DNA of 45,060 nt, taken from NCBI GenBank assembly GCA_900548625.1, contig URLO01000011.1, forward strand, positions 1-45,060, written 5' to 3'. Under the pieces are notes generated by a model. The model worked only from the letters and a program-made list of their open reading frames with translations, made no database searches and was not told where the DNA came from. The first letter of the stretch is position 1; every line of letters begins with the position of its first letter. Positions 24,923 through 32,147 of this stretch are shown in pieces. The DNA is from an uncultured Eubacteriales bacterium (GTDB taxonomy: Bacteria; Bacillota; Clostridia; Oscillospirales; Oscillospiraceae). The position numbers and the translations under genes were made by a program.

Positions 24923-26263
24923 TTACAGGGCGAGCGAGCCCATCGGGTCCCACGGCTTCAGGACGATCGGCTCCTGATCCAGAAGCTCTGCCTTGTCGCC
25001 GAGCGCCGCGCGGTCGATGACGGCCTGATAGACATACAGGTCGAACCATGCATCGCTGCAAACGTAATAGCCCTTGTCGCCGTTTTCACTGCCCCAGCTG
25101 TTTTCGATCTTCCAGCGGGTCGGCGCGCCGTTTTCATCGAGATTGACGCCGGTGAGCACCATGGCGTGACCCATCGAGGAGAATCTGTAGTCAAGGCCGT
25201 CCTTCTTGCTGATCGCAAGGTCAAGCCCGGTCAGATGCTCGTAGTCAAACGCGCCGGTGTCCCAGATGCCCTCCTTGCGGCATCCGCCCTTTCCGACGTC
25301 GCTTCCAAACCAGACCAGCTCGCCCTTTTGAAGCTGGCGGATGATGAGCGTCTTGAACTCGTCGATCGGGAGATTCAGATAGCAGACCTTTTCGCCGCCC
25401 ACGACGTTTCCGAGCATCGAGACGGTATAGGTGCGGTAATAGGGCTTGTCGTCCGTCGGGGCGTTGATGATCGAGACCGTGTCCTTGAGCGCAGAGCCGA
25501 TGTACGCCTCATAGAAGCTCTGCGGGGTATGATCGCGCTCAATGTGGTACTTTCCGTCCTTGTCAACATACTCGAAGGTGAAGCTGCGGGGCGGCTCACT
25601 GTAGCAGCTGCAAAGATAACCGTAGATCCTGTCCAGCACAGAGACCTTATACGCATCGATCTTTTCCGCTCCGGCGCCGGAGGCGGCCATTTCGCGGATA
25701 TGTACGGCAGCCGCCTTGAGCGCCTGATTGAGCATCCGGTTCATCATCGACGTGTTCTCACTCTGGGCGGTTTCGGGCATGGCATCCTTCGGAACGATGC
25801 CGTATTTTGCAACGAGGTTCTTGAACATATCCCACTGGCCGCCGTCATGGACGCCGGTTTCGAGAATGTGCGCAACCACGCGGTCGTCGGTCGGGAGCGC
25901 AGCCGTCTCGATGATGGATTCGAGGAAGAAGTTGGCGCGCTCGAACTTGTCCCAGAAGGCGGCATAGCTCTGAGAGAGCTCAAAGTCGGCGAGGTTTTTC
26001 TCCTTCGCGATCTTTTCACGCAGGAGGTTCAGCGAAGCAAACAGCCAGCAGCGGCCGGATTTTTTCTGATTTGTGACCGCAAGGGTCGGGATCTCGATCG
26101 AGAACTTGTGGCGCATCTGCGCAGCGCCTGCGCTGACGTAAGCGACGTCGCTCATCTCGGACTTGGAAAGAGCCGTCGTTGCGAGCTTGCGGACAGGGTC
26201 GGCGTGATAATGTGCGGAGAAGTCCTCCAGCTGTTTTGCGGTGATCGGTGTGGGCTGAGTCAT
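24923..26263 (-). CDS. pepC: C1-family cysteine aminopeptidase (bleomycin hydrolase-like)
   Basis: Cytosolic papain-like aminopeptidase that removes N-terminal residues from peptides and, in the family, inactivates bleomycin. The 446-residue length is normal. The catalytic triad is visible: Cys72 in KKSGRCWLFASLN, His366 in MGHAMVLTG and Asn388 in IENSWG. The C-terminus ends in WDPMGSLAL, the conserved tail that projects into the active site of the hexamer. AGGAAAGGATG precedes the start. It is monocistronic, with its own promoter and terminator. Confidence 0.95.
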   Translation of the reverse strand: MTQPTPITAKQLEDFSAHYHADPVRKLATTALSKSEMSDVAYVSAGAAQMRHKFSIEIPTLAVTNQKKSGRCWLFASLNLLREKIAKEKNLADFELSQSYAAFWDKFERANFFLESIIETAALPTDDRVVAHILETGVHDGGQWDMFKNLVAKYGIVPKDAMPETAQSENTSMMNRMLNQALKAAAVHIREMAASGAGAEKIDAYKVSVLDRIYGYLCSCYSEPPRSFTFEYVDKDGKYHIERDHTPQSFYEAYIGSALKDTVSIINAPTDDKPYYRTYTVSMLGNVVGGEKVCYLNLPIDEFKTLIIRQLQKGELVWFGSDVGKGGCRKEGIWDTGAFDYEHLTGLDLAISKKDGLDYRFSSMGHAMVLTGVNLDENGAPTRWKIENSWGSENGDKGYYVCSDAWFDLYVYQAVIDRAALGDKAELLDQEPIVLKPWDPMGSLAL

Positions 26264-26307
26264 ATAGATGCATCCTTTCCTGTTGTAAATTGCTGTCGTT
26301 ATAAATC

Positions 26308-26336
26308 ACTATACATGCAAAACGCCGGTTTTGCAA
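26308..26336 (-). promoter_or_regulatory. pepC promoter with embedded palindrome
   Basis: On the minus strand TTGCAA (26331-26336), 17 bases and TATAGT (26308-26313). A perfect inverted repeat, GCAAAAC (26317-26323) and GTTTTGC (26328-26334), fills the spacer and overlaps the -35, so a repressor site is possible. Confidence 0.7.
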
Positions 26337-26463
26337 GAGCCCGACCCCGATCGTTCCTGTTTTTTCGGCAGGAGACTTCCGGATACGCTGCCGCTGCGAG
26401 GCCCGCCTTTCGCTGTTTTCCGCGAGGGAAACGGCGTTTCATCGAAATTTTACATTCCAAATA

Positions 26464-26492
26464 TGGAAAAGCGCCGCGCTGAATGGTATGAT
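26464..26492 (+). promoter_or_regulatory. Promoter of the HAD phosphatase gene
   Basis: TGGAAA (26464-26469), 17-base spacer, TATGAT (26487-26492), about 30 bases before the start codon. Confidence 0.55.
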
Positions 26493-26523
26493 AAGGTCAT
26501 CTTGGCAGCGAAGGAGCATGAAT

Positions 26524-27324
26524 ATGAACACCTCCATCAATTTTAACGAGAAAAAAGGCTTTATCTGCGACATGGACGGCGTGATCTACCACGGCAACCG
26601 CATTTTGCCGGGTGTGGCGGAGTTCATCGAGTGGCTGCACGAGGAAAAGAAGGAATATCTTTTTCTCACGAACAACAGCGGCTACACGCCCCGTGAGCTG
26701 AACCAGAAGCTCGCGCGGATGGGGCTTGATGTGCCCGAGGAGCACTTCTACACCAGTGCGCTTGCCACCGCGGCCTTCCTGCGCGAGCAGGCGCCGGGCT
26801 GCTCTGTGTTCGCCATCGGTGAGGCAGGGCTTCTCAACGCGCTCTACGACGCGGGCATCACCATGAACGATGTGAACCCGGATTACGTGGTCGTGGGTGA
26901 GGGCCGCACCTACTCTCTTGACACGCTGACCAGAGCGACGAATCTCGTGATGCAGGGCGCCAAGCTCATCGGCGCGAACTCCGATGTCTCCGGCCCCATT
27001 GAAAACGGCATTGCGCCCGCATGCCGCGCGCTCATTGCGCCCATCGAGATGGCGACGGGCAAGCAGGCGTATTTCTGCGGCAAGCCGAACCCGCTGATGA
27101 TGCGCACGGGACTGAAAATGCTCAACTGCCACTCCGCGGAGGCGGTGATGGTCGGCGACCGCATGGATACCGACGTCATCTCCGGCATGGAGAGCGGCAT
27201 GTCCACGGTGCTGGTGCTCTCCGGCGTTTCCACGCGCGAAACGCTCAAGACCTATGCCTACCGCCCGAGCGTCGTGCTCGACGGCGTGGGCGACATCGCC
27301 GTCATCGCCCGCAGTCATGCGTGA
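26524..27324 (+). CDS. NagD-like HAD-superfamily phosphatase
   Basis: A 266-residue cytosolic phosphatase of HAD subfamily IIA (NagD/4-nitrophenylphosphatase). Motif I is CDMDGVIYHGN (nucleophile Asp near residue 14), motif II FLTNNSGYT, motif III around CGKPNPLMM and motif IV VGDRMDTDVISG; the cap lies between motifs II and III. Members dephosphorylate small sugar or nucleotide phosphates; the exact substrate is not predictable. The ATG at 26524 is chosen since AAGGAG ends 7 bases before it; the ATG at 26518 is too close. Transcribed alone. Confidence 0.9.
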   Translation: MNTSINFNEKKGFICDMDGVIYHGNRILPGVAEFIEWLHEEKKEYLFLTNNSGYTPRELNQKLARMGLDVPEEHFYTSALATAAFLREQAPGCSVFAIGEAGLLNALYDAGITMNDVNPDYVVVGEGRTYSLDTLTRATNLVMQGAKLIGANSDVSGPIENGIAPACRALIAPIEMATGKQAYFCGKPNPLMMRTGLKMLNCHSAEAVMVGDRMDTDVISGMESGMSTVLVLSGVSTRETLKTYAYRPSVVLDGVGDIAVIARSHA

Positions 27325-27369
27325 GCGGCTCGCTTGCGGAGGCCGCTCAGACATCTTTGGAATAAGCTC

Positions 27370-27401
27370 AGCGCCGCGCCGGATGTATCCGGCGCGGCGC
27401 T
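27370..27401. terminator. Strong hairpin between convergent genes
   Basis: A perfect palindrome of up to 15 bp (27370-27384 with 27387-27401), very GC-rich, between the HAD and FmdE-like genes. Neither flank has a strong T-run, so termination is likely but not certain. Confidence 0.55.
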
Positions 27402-27432
27402 GCATTTGAAATGGTTTCTGATCTTATGTGCG

Positions 27433-27966
27433 TTAAACGTTGAAGCGGTCGTATTTGGAATAGCAGTCCACGCAGACCTTTTTCCCCTGAGAGATGCGGA
27501 TCCAGTTTGCGCCGGTCATCTCGCCGCAGCACTCGCAGACATAGGACTCAAAGATCCTTGCCTGCTCGGGAAGGCGGATGGTCGTTTCCTTGACCTCGAA
27601 CATTTCGCTGTCCGTGCAGCTGTGATAGTACTCAAACGACTCCTCGCGCGTCATTTCGCGCGGCTTGGCGCGCAGCACAAGGCGAACAGACTTGCCCGTT
27701 TTGCGGTTATAGAACGAGAACGCCTGCTTGCCGGTCATGTGGAACAGCAGATTCCCCTTGCCGATGCTGCATCCGAGGATCACCTGGATCGCATCACAGC
27801 CGCAGGCGTCGTTTTCGGAAACGCAGACCACCTGCTCGTCTGCGGAAAAGGTCAGCTCCAGCAGCTCGGCTGCGTACAGCGCGGCGCGGTAGCCGATGGT
27901 CAGTCCGGGACATACATGGCCGTGAAATGCGGCGCATTTCTCCCACAAAACTTTTTTATCTTCCAT
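27433..27966 (-). CDS. FmdE-like protein with C-terminal zinc ribbon
   Basis: A 177-residue protein with an FmdE domain (about 1-120; FHGHVCPGLTIGYRA with a Cys/His cluster, then SENDACGCDAIQVILGCSIGKGN) and a C-terminal zinc ribbon (CECC ... CVDC, about 143-170). FmdE was named as a subunit associated with molybdenum formylmethanofuran dehydrogenase in methanogens; bacterial homologues are poorly defined. It overlaps the ABC ATPase start by 11 bases, so it is translationally coupled to a metal-type importer. A role in handling the imported metal or cofactor is inferred. Confidence 0.82.
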   Translation of the reverse strand: MEDKKVLWEKCAAFHGHVCPGLTIGYRAALYAAELLELTFSADEQVVCVSENDACGCDAIQVILGCSIGKGNLLFHMTGKQAFSFYNRKTGKSVRLVLRAKPREMTREESFEYYHSCTDSEMFEVKETTIRLPEQARIFESYVCECCGEMTGANWIRISQGKKVCVDCYSKYDRFNV

Positions 27967-28750
27967 GTTCAGTTCCTCCGTTCGTTTTGTCTTTCGGATA
28001 GGGAATGATGACCGGGATACCGTCGCACTCCATGAGCTTGACCTTCATGTCATAGACGGCCTCGATGGTCTCCTCCGTCAGCACCTCTGCCCCGCCGTAG
28101 CGGAAAACATGTGCGTCCTTCAGAAACAGGAACCGGTCGCAGTACCGGACCGCCAGATTCAGATCGTGGATGATGATGATCACGCTGATCCGGTTCTTTT
28201 TTGCGATGTCCGTCACCACCTGCAAAACCTCATGCTGATTCTTGGGGTCGAGGTTGCTGGTGGGCTCGTCCAGAAGCAGGAACTTCGGCTGCTGCGCAAG
28301 CGCCCTCGCCATCACGACCTTCTGCGCCTCGCCGCCGGAAAGCTCCGACACGTTCCGAAGCACATAGCTGTCCAGTCCCATCTGGTGAATGATGTCCGAC
28401 ACGATCCTGCGGTCCTCCGCGGTCGCGTCCCACTTTATATACGGCTTTCTGCCCAGAAGCACGGTGTCGAATACCGTCAGATCCACCGCGGCGGCATTTT
28501 GCGGCACATAGGCGATGTGCTGCGCCATGGTGCGGTTCGTCATCTCAAAGACGCTCTTTCCGTCAACGACCACAACGCCGTCCCTTGTCGGATGGATGCG
28601 GTCGATGCATTTGAGGAGCGTGCTCTTTCCTGCGCCGTTGTTGCCGAGCACCGCGACGCATTCGCCGTTTTGAATGTCAAACGCGACGTCCTCCAGCGTC
28701 TTGCCGGCAGAACGGCCATAAGAGAAGGTTATATTTTTGACTTCAACCAT
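27956..28750 (-). CDS. ABC transporter ATP-binding protein, FecE/BtuD type
   Basis: ATPase of a type II (siderophore/cobalamin/oxyanion class) importer, 264 residues. Walker A GNNGAGKST (about 37-45), Q-loop YVPQNAAAVDL, signature LSGGEAQKV (about 139-147), Walker B FLLLDEPTSNLD and the H-loop HDLN are all present. The 8-base overlap with the permease and 11-base overlap with the FmdE-like gene tie the set together. Cytoplasmic side of the membrane. Confidence 0.93.
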   Translation of the reverse strand: MVEVKNITFSYGRSAGKTLEDVAFDIQNGECVAVLGNNGAGKSTLLKCIDRIHPTRDGVVVVDGKSVFEMTNRTMAQHIAYVPQNAAAVDLTVFDTVLLGRKPYIKWDATAEDRRIVSDIIHQMGLDSYVLRNVSELSGGEAQKVVMARALAQQPKFLLLDEPTSNLDPKNQHEVLQVVTDIAKKNRISVIIIIHDLNLAVRYCDRFLFLKDAHVFRYGGAEVLTEETIEAVYDMKVKLMECDGIPVIIPYPKDKTNGGTEHGR

Positions 28751-29822
28751 TCTTTTTCCCTCCCTTAAACAGAAGGAACAGGAACATCGGCGCGCCGAGG
28801 AACGATGTCAGCGCTCCGATCGGCAGGATCACCGGCGCCATGACCGTTCTGCTGACAAGGTCCGCCAGAACGAGCAGCAGCGCACCCACGACCGCAGAGC
28901 CGGGGATCAGATAGCGGTAATCGTTGCCGACGAATTTGCGCATGATGTGCGGCGCGACCAGCCCGACAAAGCTGATGATGCCGACAAACGACACTGCGAC
29001 CGCCGCCAGCAGCGAGCAGATGCCCATGCTCACCAGCATCACCGCGCGGGTGTTGACGCCGAGGCTTTTCGCGGTATCCGCGCCGCTTTCCATTGCGTTG
29101 TAATTCCAGCGGTTAAAGAGGAAATACAGCATCGCCGCCAGCAGTGCCGCGAGAAGGATCGCAAGCTCGCTCCAGTTCGTGCTTCCGAGGTTGCCGAACG
29201 TCCAGAACACGATCGCGCCCAGCTTTGTGTCGTCCGCAAAGTATTGCAGGATGGTGCTGGCGCCGCTGAACAGCGAGCTCAGCGCGGTGCCTGCAAGGAT
29301 CAGACCTGCCGGGCCGACATTTTTCTTGAACTGCGAAATGAGCACGACCACGACCGTCGAGACCATGCCGAACACGAACGCGCAGAGCGTGACGATATAG
29401 GGGTTGTTGATGGTGATCGCCGTGGTCGCGTTTGCGGAGTTCACGACGCCGCCGCCAAAGACCACGATCCCGCGCGCCGCGCCGAACGCCGCGCCCTGCG
29501 AGACGCCCAGTGAGGACGCCGAGGCCAGCGGATTTCGAAGGACGCACTGCATCACGGCGCCCGCCGCAGCCAGTGCCGAGCCGACGAGGATCGCCGTGAC
29601 GGCGCGCGGCAGGCGGATATTCATGATCGCGGTGCGCTGCATCTTCTCACCGCCGCCGGTCAGGACCGCGAAAATATCCGGGAGAGATATCGGAATGGAG
29701 CCGATGCCGAGCGAGTACAGCGCCGCAGCCAGCGTGACGATCAGCGCCGCAACCAGTGCGATGCGCTTGCGCCGCAGATACTGGTTATAGACCAGCAGCC
29801 CCGTGTTTTTTTCCTGTTTCAC
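28743..29822 (-). CDS. ABC transporter permease, FecCD/BtuC family
   Basis: A 359-residue FecCD-type permease with about ten membrane helices. Conserved stretches include RLPRAVTAILVGSALAAAGAVMQCVLRNPLA (residues about 70-100, read in parts) and VSFVGIISFVGLVAPHIMRKFVGNDYR near 285-312, which contacts the ATPase. Forms a homodimeric channel. It starts 3 bases after the binding-protein stop. Substrate class: iron complexes, cobamides, or oxyanions such as molybdate (compare MolB). Confidence 0.93.
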   Translation of the reverse strand: MKQEKNTGLLVYNQYLRRKRIALVAALIVTLAAALYSLGIGSIPISLPDIFAVLTGGGEKMQRTAIMNIRLPRAVTAILVGSALAAAGAVMQCVLRNPLASASSLGVSQGAAFGAARGIVVFGGGVVNSANATTAITINNPYIVTLCAFVFGMVSTVVVVLISQFKKNVGPAGLILAGTALSSLFSGASTILQYFADDTKLGAIVFWTFGNLGSTNWSELAILLAALLAAMLYFLFNRWNYNAMESGADTAKSLGVNTRAVMLVSMGICSLLAAVAVSFVGIISFVGLVAPHIMRKFVGNDYRYLIPGSAVVGALLLVLADLVSRTVMAPVILPIGALTSFLGAPMFLFLLFKGGKKNG

Positions 29823-29825
29823 CGA

Positions 29826-31016
29826 TCATTCCCCAAGCGTGATCTTGCCGTAGCCGACACCGGCTGCTTCCAGAACGCTCAGATAGTCGGGCTCGCCGAG
29901 GAACATGTCAAAGATCTCGCTTGCCTTTGCCTCAAAGTTCACGTCCGCGAATGCGTCCGGATAGAGGAGCGTGCCGACATAGTAGGCGGTGACAAGCGGA
30001 ATTTCCACATTGGACCAGTGCCAGGTCGAGTTCGGCCACTGATAGAGGCTGCCGTTCTGAACGGCCTGAAGCTGCTCAAAATAGGCGGTGTTTTCCGCAT
30101 AGTCGGCGTTGACAAGGCCCATATTGCCGGCGTCGAAGAAGATGATCTCGGGGTCCCATGCCAGGATCTGCTCACGGTCAACCATGACGCCGCTGGAGCC
30201 CTGCGCACCGGCGATCTCGTTTGCAACGTCGTTGGCGGCAAGGATCCGGAATACGGGATAGTTCATATAAACGCCGTCGATGCTGTGGCCGCCCTTGAAG
30301 GTCGCGCCCGCACCCAGAACGCTCGGCTTTGCCTCGTCCGAAACGGACTTCGCTCTTTCGGAGAGGTCGTCAAGGCAGGCGGAAATGAACGCGATCAGCT
30401 GCTCTGCCCGCTCGTCCACGCCGCAGACATCGGCAAGGATGCGCAGGGACTGGTTATAGTCCTCAGAGAACAGCGTTCCCTGCGACACGCACACAACGGG
30501 AATGCCGGTCTGGCTCTGAAGGTTGTCGGCCACATCGGCAGTATCCGTGGAGAGGATCACGTCCGGAGCTGCGAGCATGATCTGCTCCGGATAGTAGGCC
30601 GTTTCGCCCATGGCGTTCGTGCCGCAGTTGGGGAGCTTGCTCCACTCCTCCGCATGGGAGTAGGCATAGGCCTGGATCGGGCTCTTTGCGATCTCGCATT
30701 CCTCGATGCCGACGACACGATCGGCAAGCCCGAGGTAGGCGATCATACGGGGCGTGTTGCCCAGAGGAACGATGCTTGTCACTTCGGCAGGGATCTCTAC
30801 CTCACGGCCCAGCGCGTCCGTGACGGTGCGGGTCGCAGCTTCTTCGGGCTGCTCGGGCTGTTCCGGCTGCTCCGGCTGCGTGGTCTGCTCCTGCGCGGGC
30901 GCATCGGCCTGCGTATCCTGCTTTTCCGCGGGAGTCTGATTGTCCTTCTTTGCGCTGCAAGCTGCCATCGTCAGCAGCATGACCAGTGCCAGCAGCAATG
31001 CGATCGTTTTTTTCAT
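29826..31016 (-). CDS. Metal-complex-type substrate-binding lipoprotein (PF01497-like)
   Basis: Extracellular binding protein of the FecB/BtuF class, 396 residues. Lipobox at Cys20 (TMAAC), then a low-complexity linker rich in Gln, Pro, Glu and Ala (about 25-65), then the binding domain starting TRTVTDALGREVEIP with PLGNTPRMIAYLGLADRVVG. The start at 31016 with AGAAAGGATG is clear; the frame open to 31100 has no signal character. It is the first gene of the operon and is preceded by a promoter and a leader hairpin. Substrate unknown; the FmdE neighbour hints at molybdenum or tungsten. Confidence 0.9.
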   Translation of the reverse strand: MKKTIALLLALVMLLTMAACSAKKDNQTPAEKQDTQADAPAQEQTTQPEQPEQPEQPEEAATRTVTDALGREVEIPAEVTSIVPLGNTPRMIAYLGLADRVVGIEECEIAKSPIQAYAYSHAEEWSKLPNCGTNAMGETAYYPEQIMLAAPDVILSTDTADVADNLQSQTGIPVVCVSQGTLFSEDYNQSLRILADVCGVDERAEQLIAFISACLDDLSERAKSVSDEAKPSVLGAGATFKGGHSIDGVYMNYPVFRILAANDVANEIAGAQGSSGVMVDREQILAWDPEIIFFDAGNMGLVNADYAENTAYFEQLQAVQNGSLYQWPNSTWHWSNVEIPLVTAYYVGTLLYPDAFADVNFEAKASEIFDMFLGEPDYLSVLEAAGVGYGKITLGE

Positions 31017-31073
31017 TTTATGGTCATCCTTTCTGTTCTCTGCGTTCATGCGCGCCTGCGGCTGCTCCGTCCG

Positions 31074-31112
31074 GCATAAAAACGCAGCGTTTTCTTCCAC
31101 AAGAAACGCCGC
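31074..31112 (-). terminator. Terminator-like hairpin in the leader of the metal-type importer
   Basis: On the minus strand a 12-bp stem with one wobble and one bulge (GCGGCGTTT arm and AAAACGCTGC arm, loop GTGG) is followed by GTTTTT. It lies downstream of a predicted promoter and about 60 bases before the binding-protein start, so it could attenuate the operon; it could also end the GNAT transcript. Confidence 0.6.
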
Positions 31113-31155
31113 GCTTTTGTTTCAGCGATCCGGTTTTGCATGAACCGATGACCGT

Positions 31156-31184
31156 ATTGTATCAGACCTCAAAGGACTTCGGAA
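31156..31184 (-). promoter_or_regulatory. Promoter of the metal-type importer operon
   Basis: On the minus strand TTCCGA (31179-31184), 17 bases, TACAAT (31156-31161) preceded by TGA (extended -10). The resulting leader of about 130 bases contains the terminator-like hairpin. Confidence 0.6.
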
Positions 31185-31237
31185 GCTCCCCGGGGGGATG
31201 TTTTTTGCACCTGTGTGCTGCCGCCGGACGATTTATG

Positions 31238-31720
31238 CTATAATCGGCGCTCCATAAGAACATACGTCTTTTCTCCGACCCGGTAAAATCCGTTTTTTAT
31301 CCAGAAGGCGCGGCTCTGCGGATTTCCTTTGTCCACGCCGAGGCATACCCTTTTGTATCCCAGCTCTTTCAGGGAGCGGCAGAGCTCCGTTACGATCCGT
31401 GTTCCGACGCCCTGATTCTGACATTGCACATCCGTCATAAAAAAGCCGATGAATGCCGCGCTGCCGTCGGGATAGGACACGATCAGATCCAACACGGCTG
31501 CGAGTTTTTCTCCGTCAAAGAAGCCCACATAGAACTTGTCGGCTTCCTGCTTTTGCGGCGGAAGCGCCTTCATATCCGCGAGGATGCTTTCCCTTGTTAC
31601 ACACGGCGGATGATATTCATAAAAAAGGACATTCTTGCGCATCAGCTCGTAGAGCAAATCGACGTCCCTCGGCTCCAGCCTGCGCACGGCATATGTTTCT
31701 GACAACGCTTGGAGTTTCAT
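31238..31720 (-). CDS. GNAT-family N-acetyltransferase
   Basis: A 160-residue acetyltransferase. The acetyl-CoA-binding motif A is QCQNQGVGTRIVTELCRSL (about 100-118), followed by motif B NPQSRAFWIKNGFYRVGE. The acceptor (small molecule or protein) cannot be deduced. The ATG at 31720 with GAGAGGATG upstream is preferred to the one at 31726. It is a single-gene unit. Confidence 0.88.
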   Translation of the reverse strand: MKLQALSETYAVRRLEPRDVDLLYELMRKNVLFYEYHPPCVTRESILADMKALPPQKQEADKFYVGFFDGEKLAAVLDLIVSYPDGSAAFIGFFMTDVQCQNQGVGTRIVTELCRSLKELGYKRVCLGVDKGNPQSRAFWIKNGFYRVGEKTYVLMERRL

Positions 31721-31753
31721 CTGCATCCTCTCCGTTTCTGTTTTTCTGCGCCC

Positions 31754-31782
31754 ATGATAGCATACATTTTTTCTGCCTTCAA
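31754..31782 (-). promoter_or_regulatory. Promoter of the GNAT gene
   Basis: On the minus strand TTGAAG (31777-31782), 17 bases, TATCAT (31754-31759); about 25 bases from predicted start point to the start codon. Confidence 0.7.
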
Positions 31783-31927
31783 CCGCTCCGCGCCCGCTCA
31801 GCGCAGGTGCACCGGCGGATGCGGCCGAATTTGTGAATTGTGTCTAAAATGCCATCTTTTACTTTGCTTATTTAAATCGTTTTGTGCTTTTTGCACAACT
31901 TTTTTGTACTTTTCGCATCTCAACGTC

Positions 31928-31956
31928 TTGCAATAGCCCAATCGAACTGGTATACT
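31928..31956 (+). promoter_or_regulatory. Strong promoter of the iorAB-ptb-buk operon
   Basis: TTGCAA (31928-31933), exactly 17 bases, TATACT (31951-31956). The upstream 80 bases are very T-rich, like an UP element. No other promoter is needed for the five genes downstream. Confidence 0.8.
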
Positions 31957-31962
31957 ATGCAT

Positions 31963-32140
31963 GAATATATTCCAAAAAACAGGGCTGCCGGGATGCCTTC
32001 TCTCAGCGGCGGCAGCCCGCCGCAGGGTCGCCCATTCCGGCGATCTCAGCCACATTGCATGGCTTGAGGTGTCTTTTTCCTGCCCGGTCTCCCTCTGACA
32101 TGCAAAAACACCTAAAAAATTCTACGACACAGGAAGGAAC
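31963..32140 (+). promoter_or_regulatory. Long structured leader RNA before iorA
   Basis: The roughly 185-base leader contains several stems: GGGCTGCC (31982-31989) with GGCAGCCC (32011-32018); an overlapping, mutually exclusive GCGGCGG (32006-32012) with CCGCCGC (32017-32023); GGTCGCC/GGCGATC (32026-32045); AGCCA/TGGCT (32048-32064); and AGGTGT-T5 with A5-CACCT (32067-32113). No known riboswitch class or T-box signature is recognised. It looks like a regulatory leader. The rest of the 421-base gap holds only the two divergent promoters. Confidence 0.45.
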
Positions 32141-32147
32141 ACAGAAT

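Noticed and set aside
29826..31016. Calling this operon a siderophore or heme importer outright
   Set aside because: PF01497-type proteins bind many metal complexes and oxyanions; the FmdE neighbour points elsewhere, so the substrate is left open.
31882..32067. A possible leader peptide in the iorA leader (MHEYIPKNRAAG...)
   Set aside because: No ribosome binding site, its start overlaps the promoter -10 region, and it has no run of one amino acid as attenuator peptides do.
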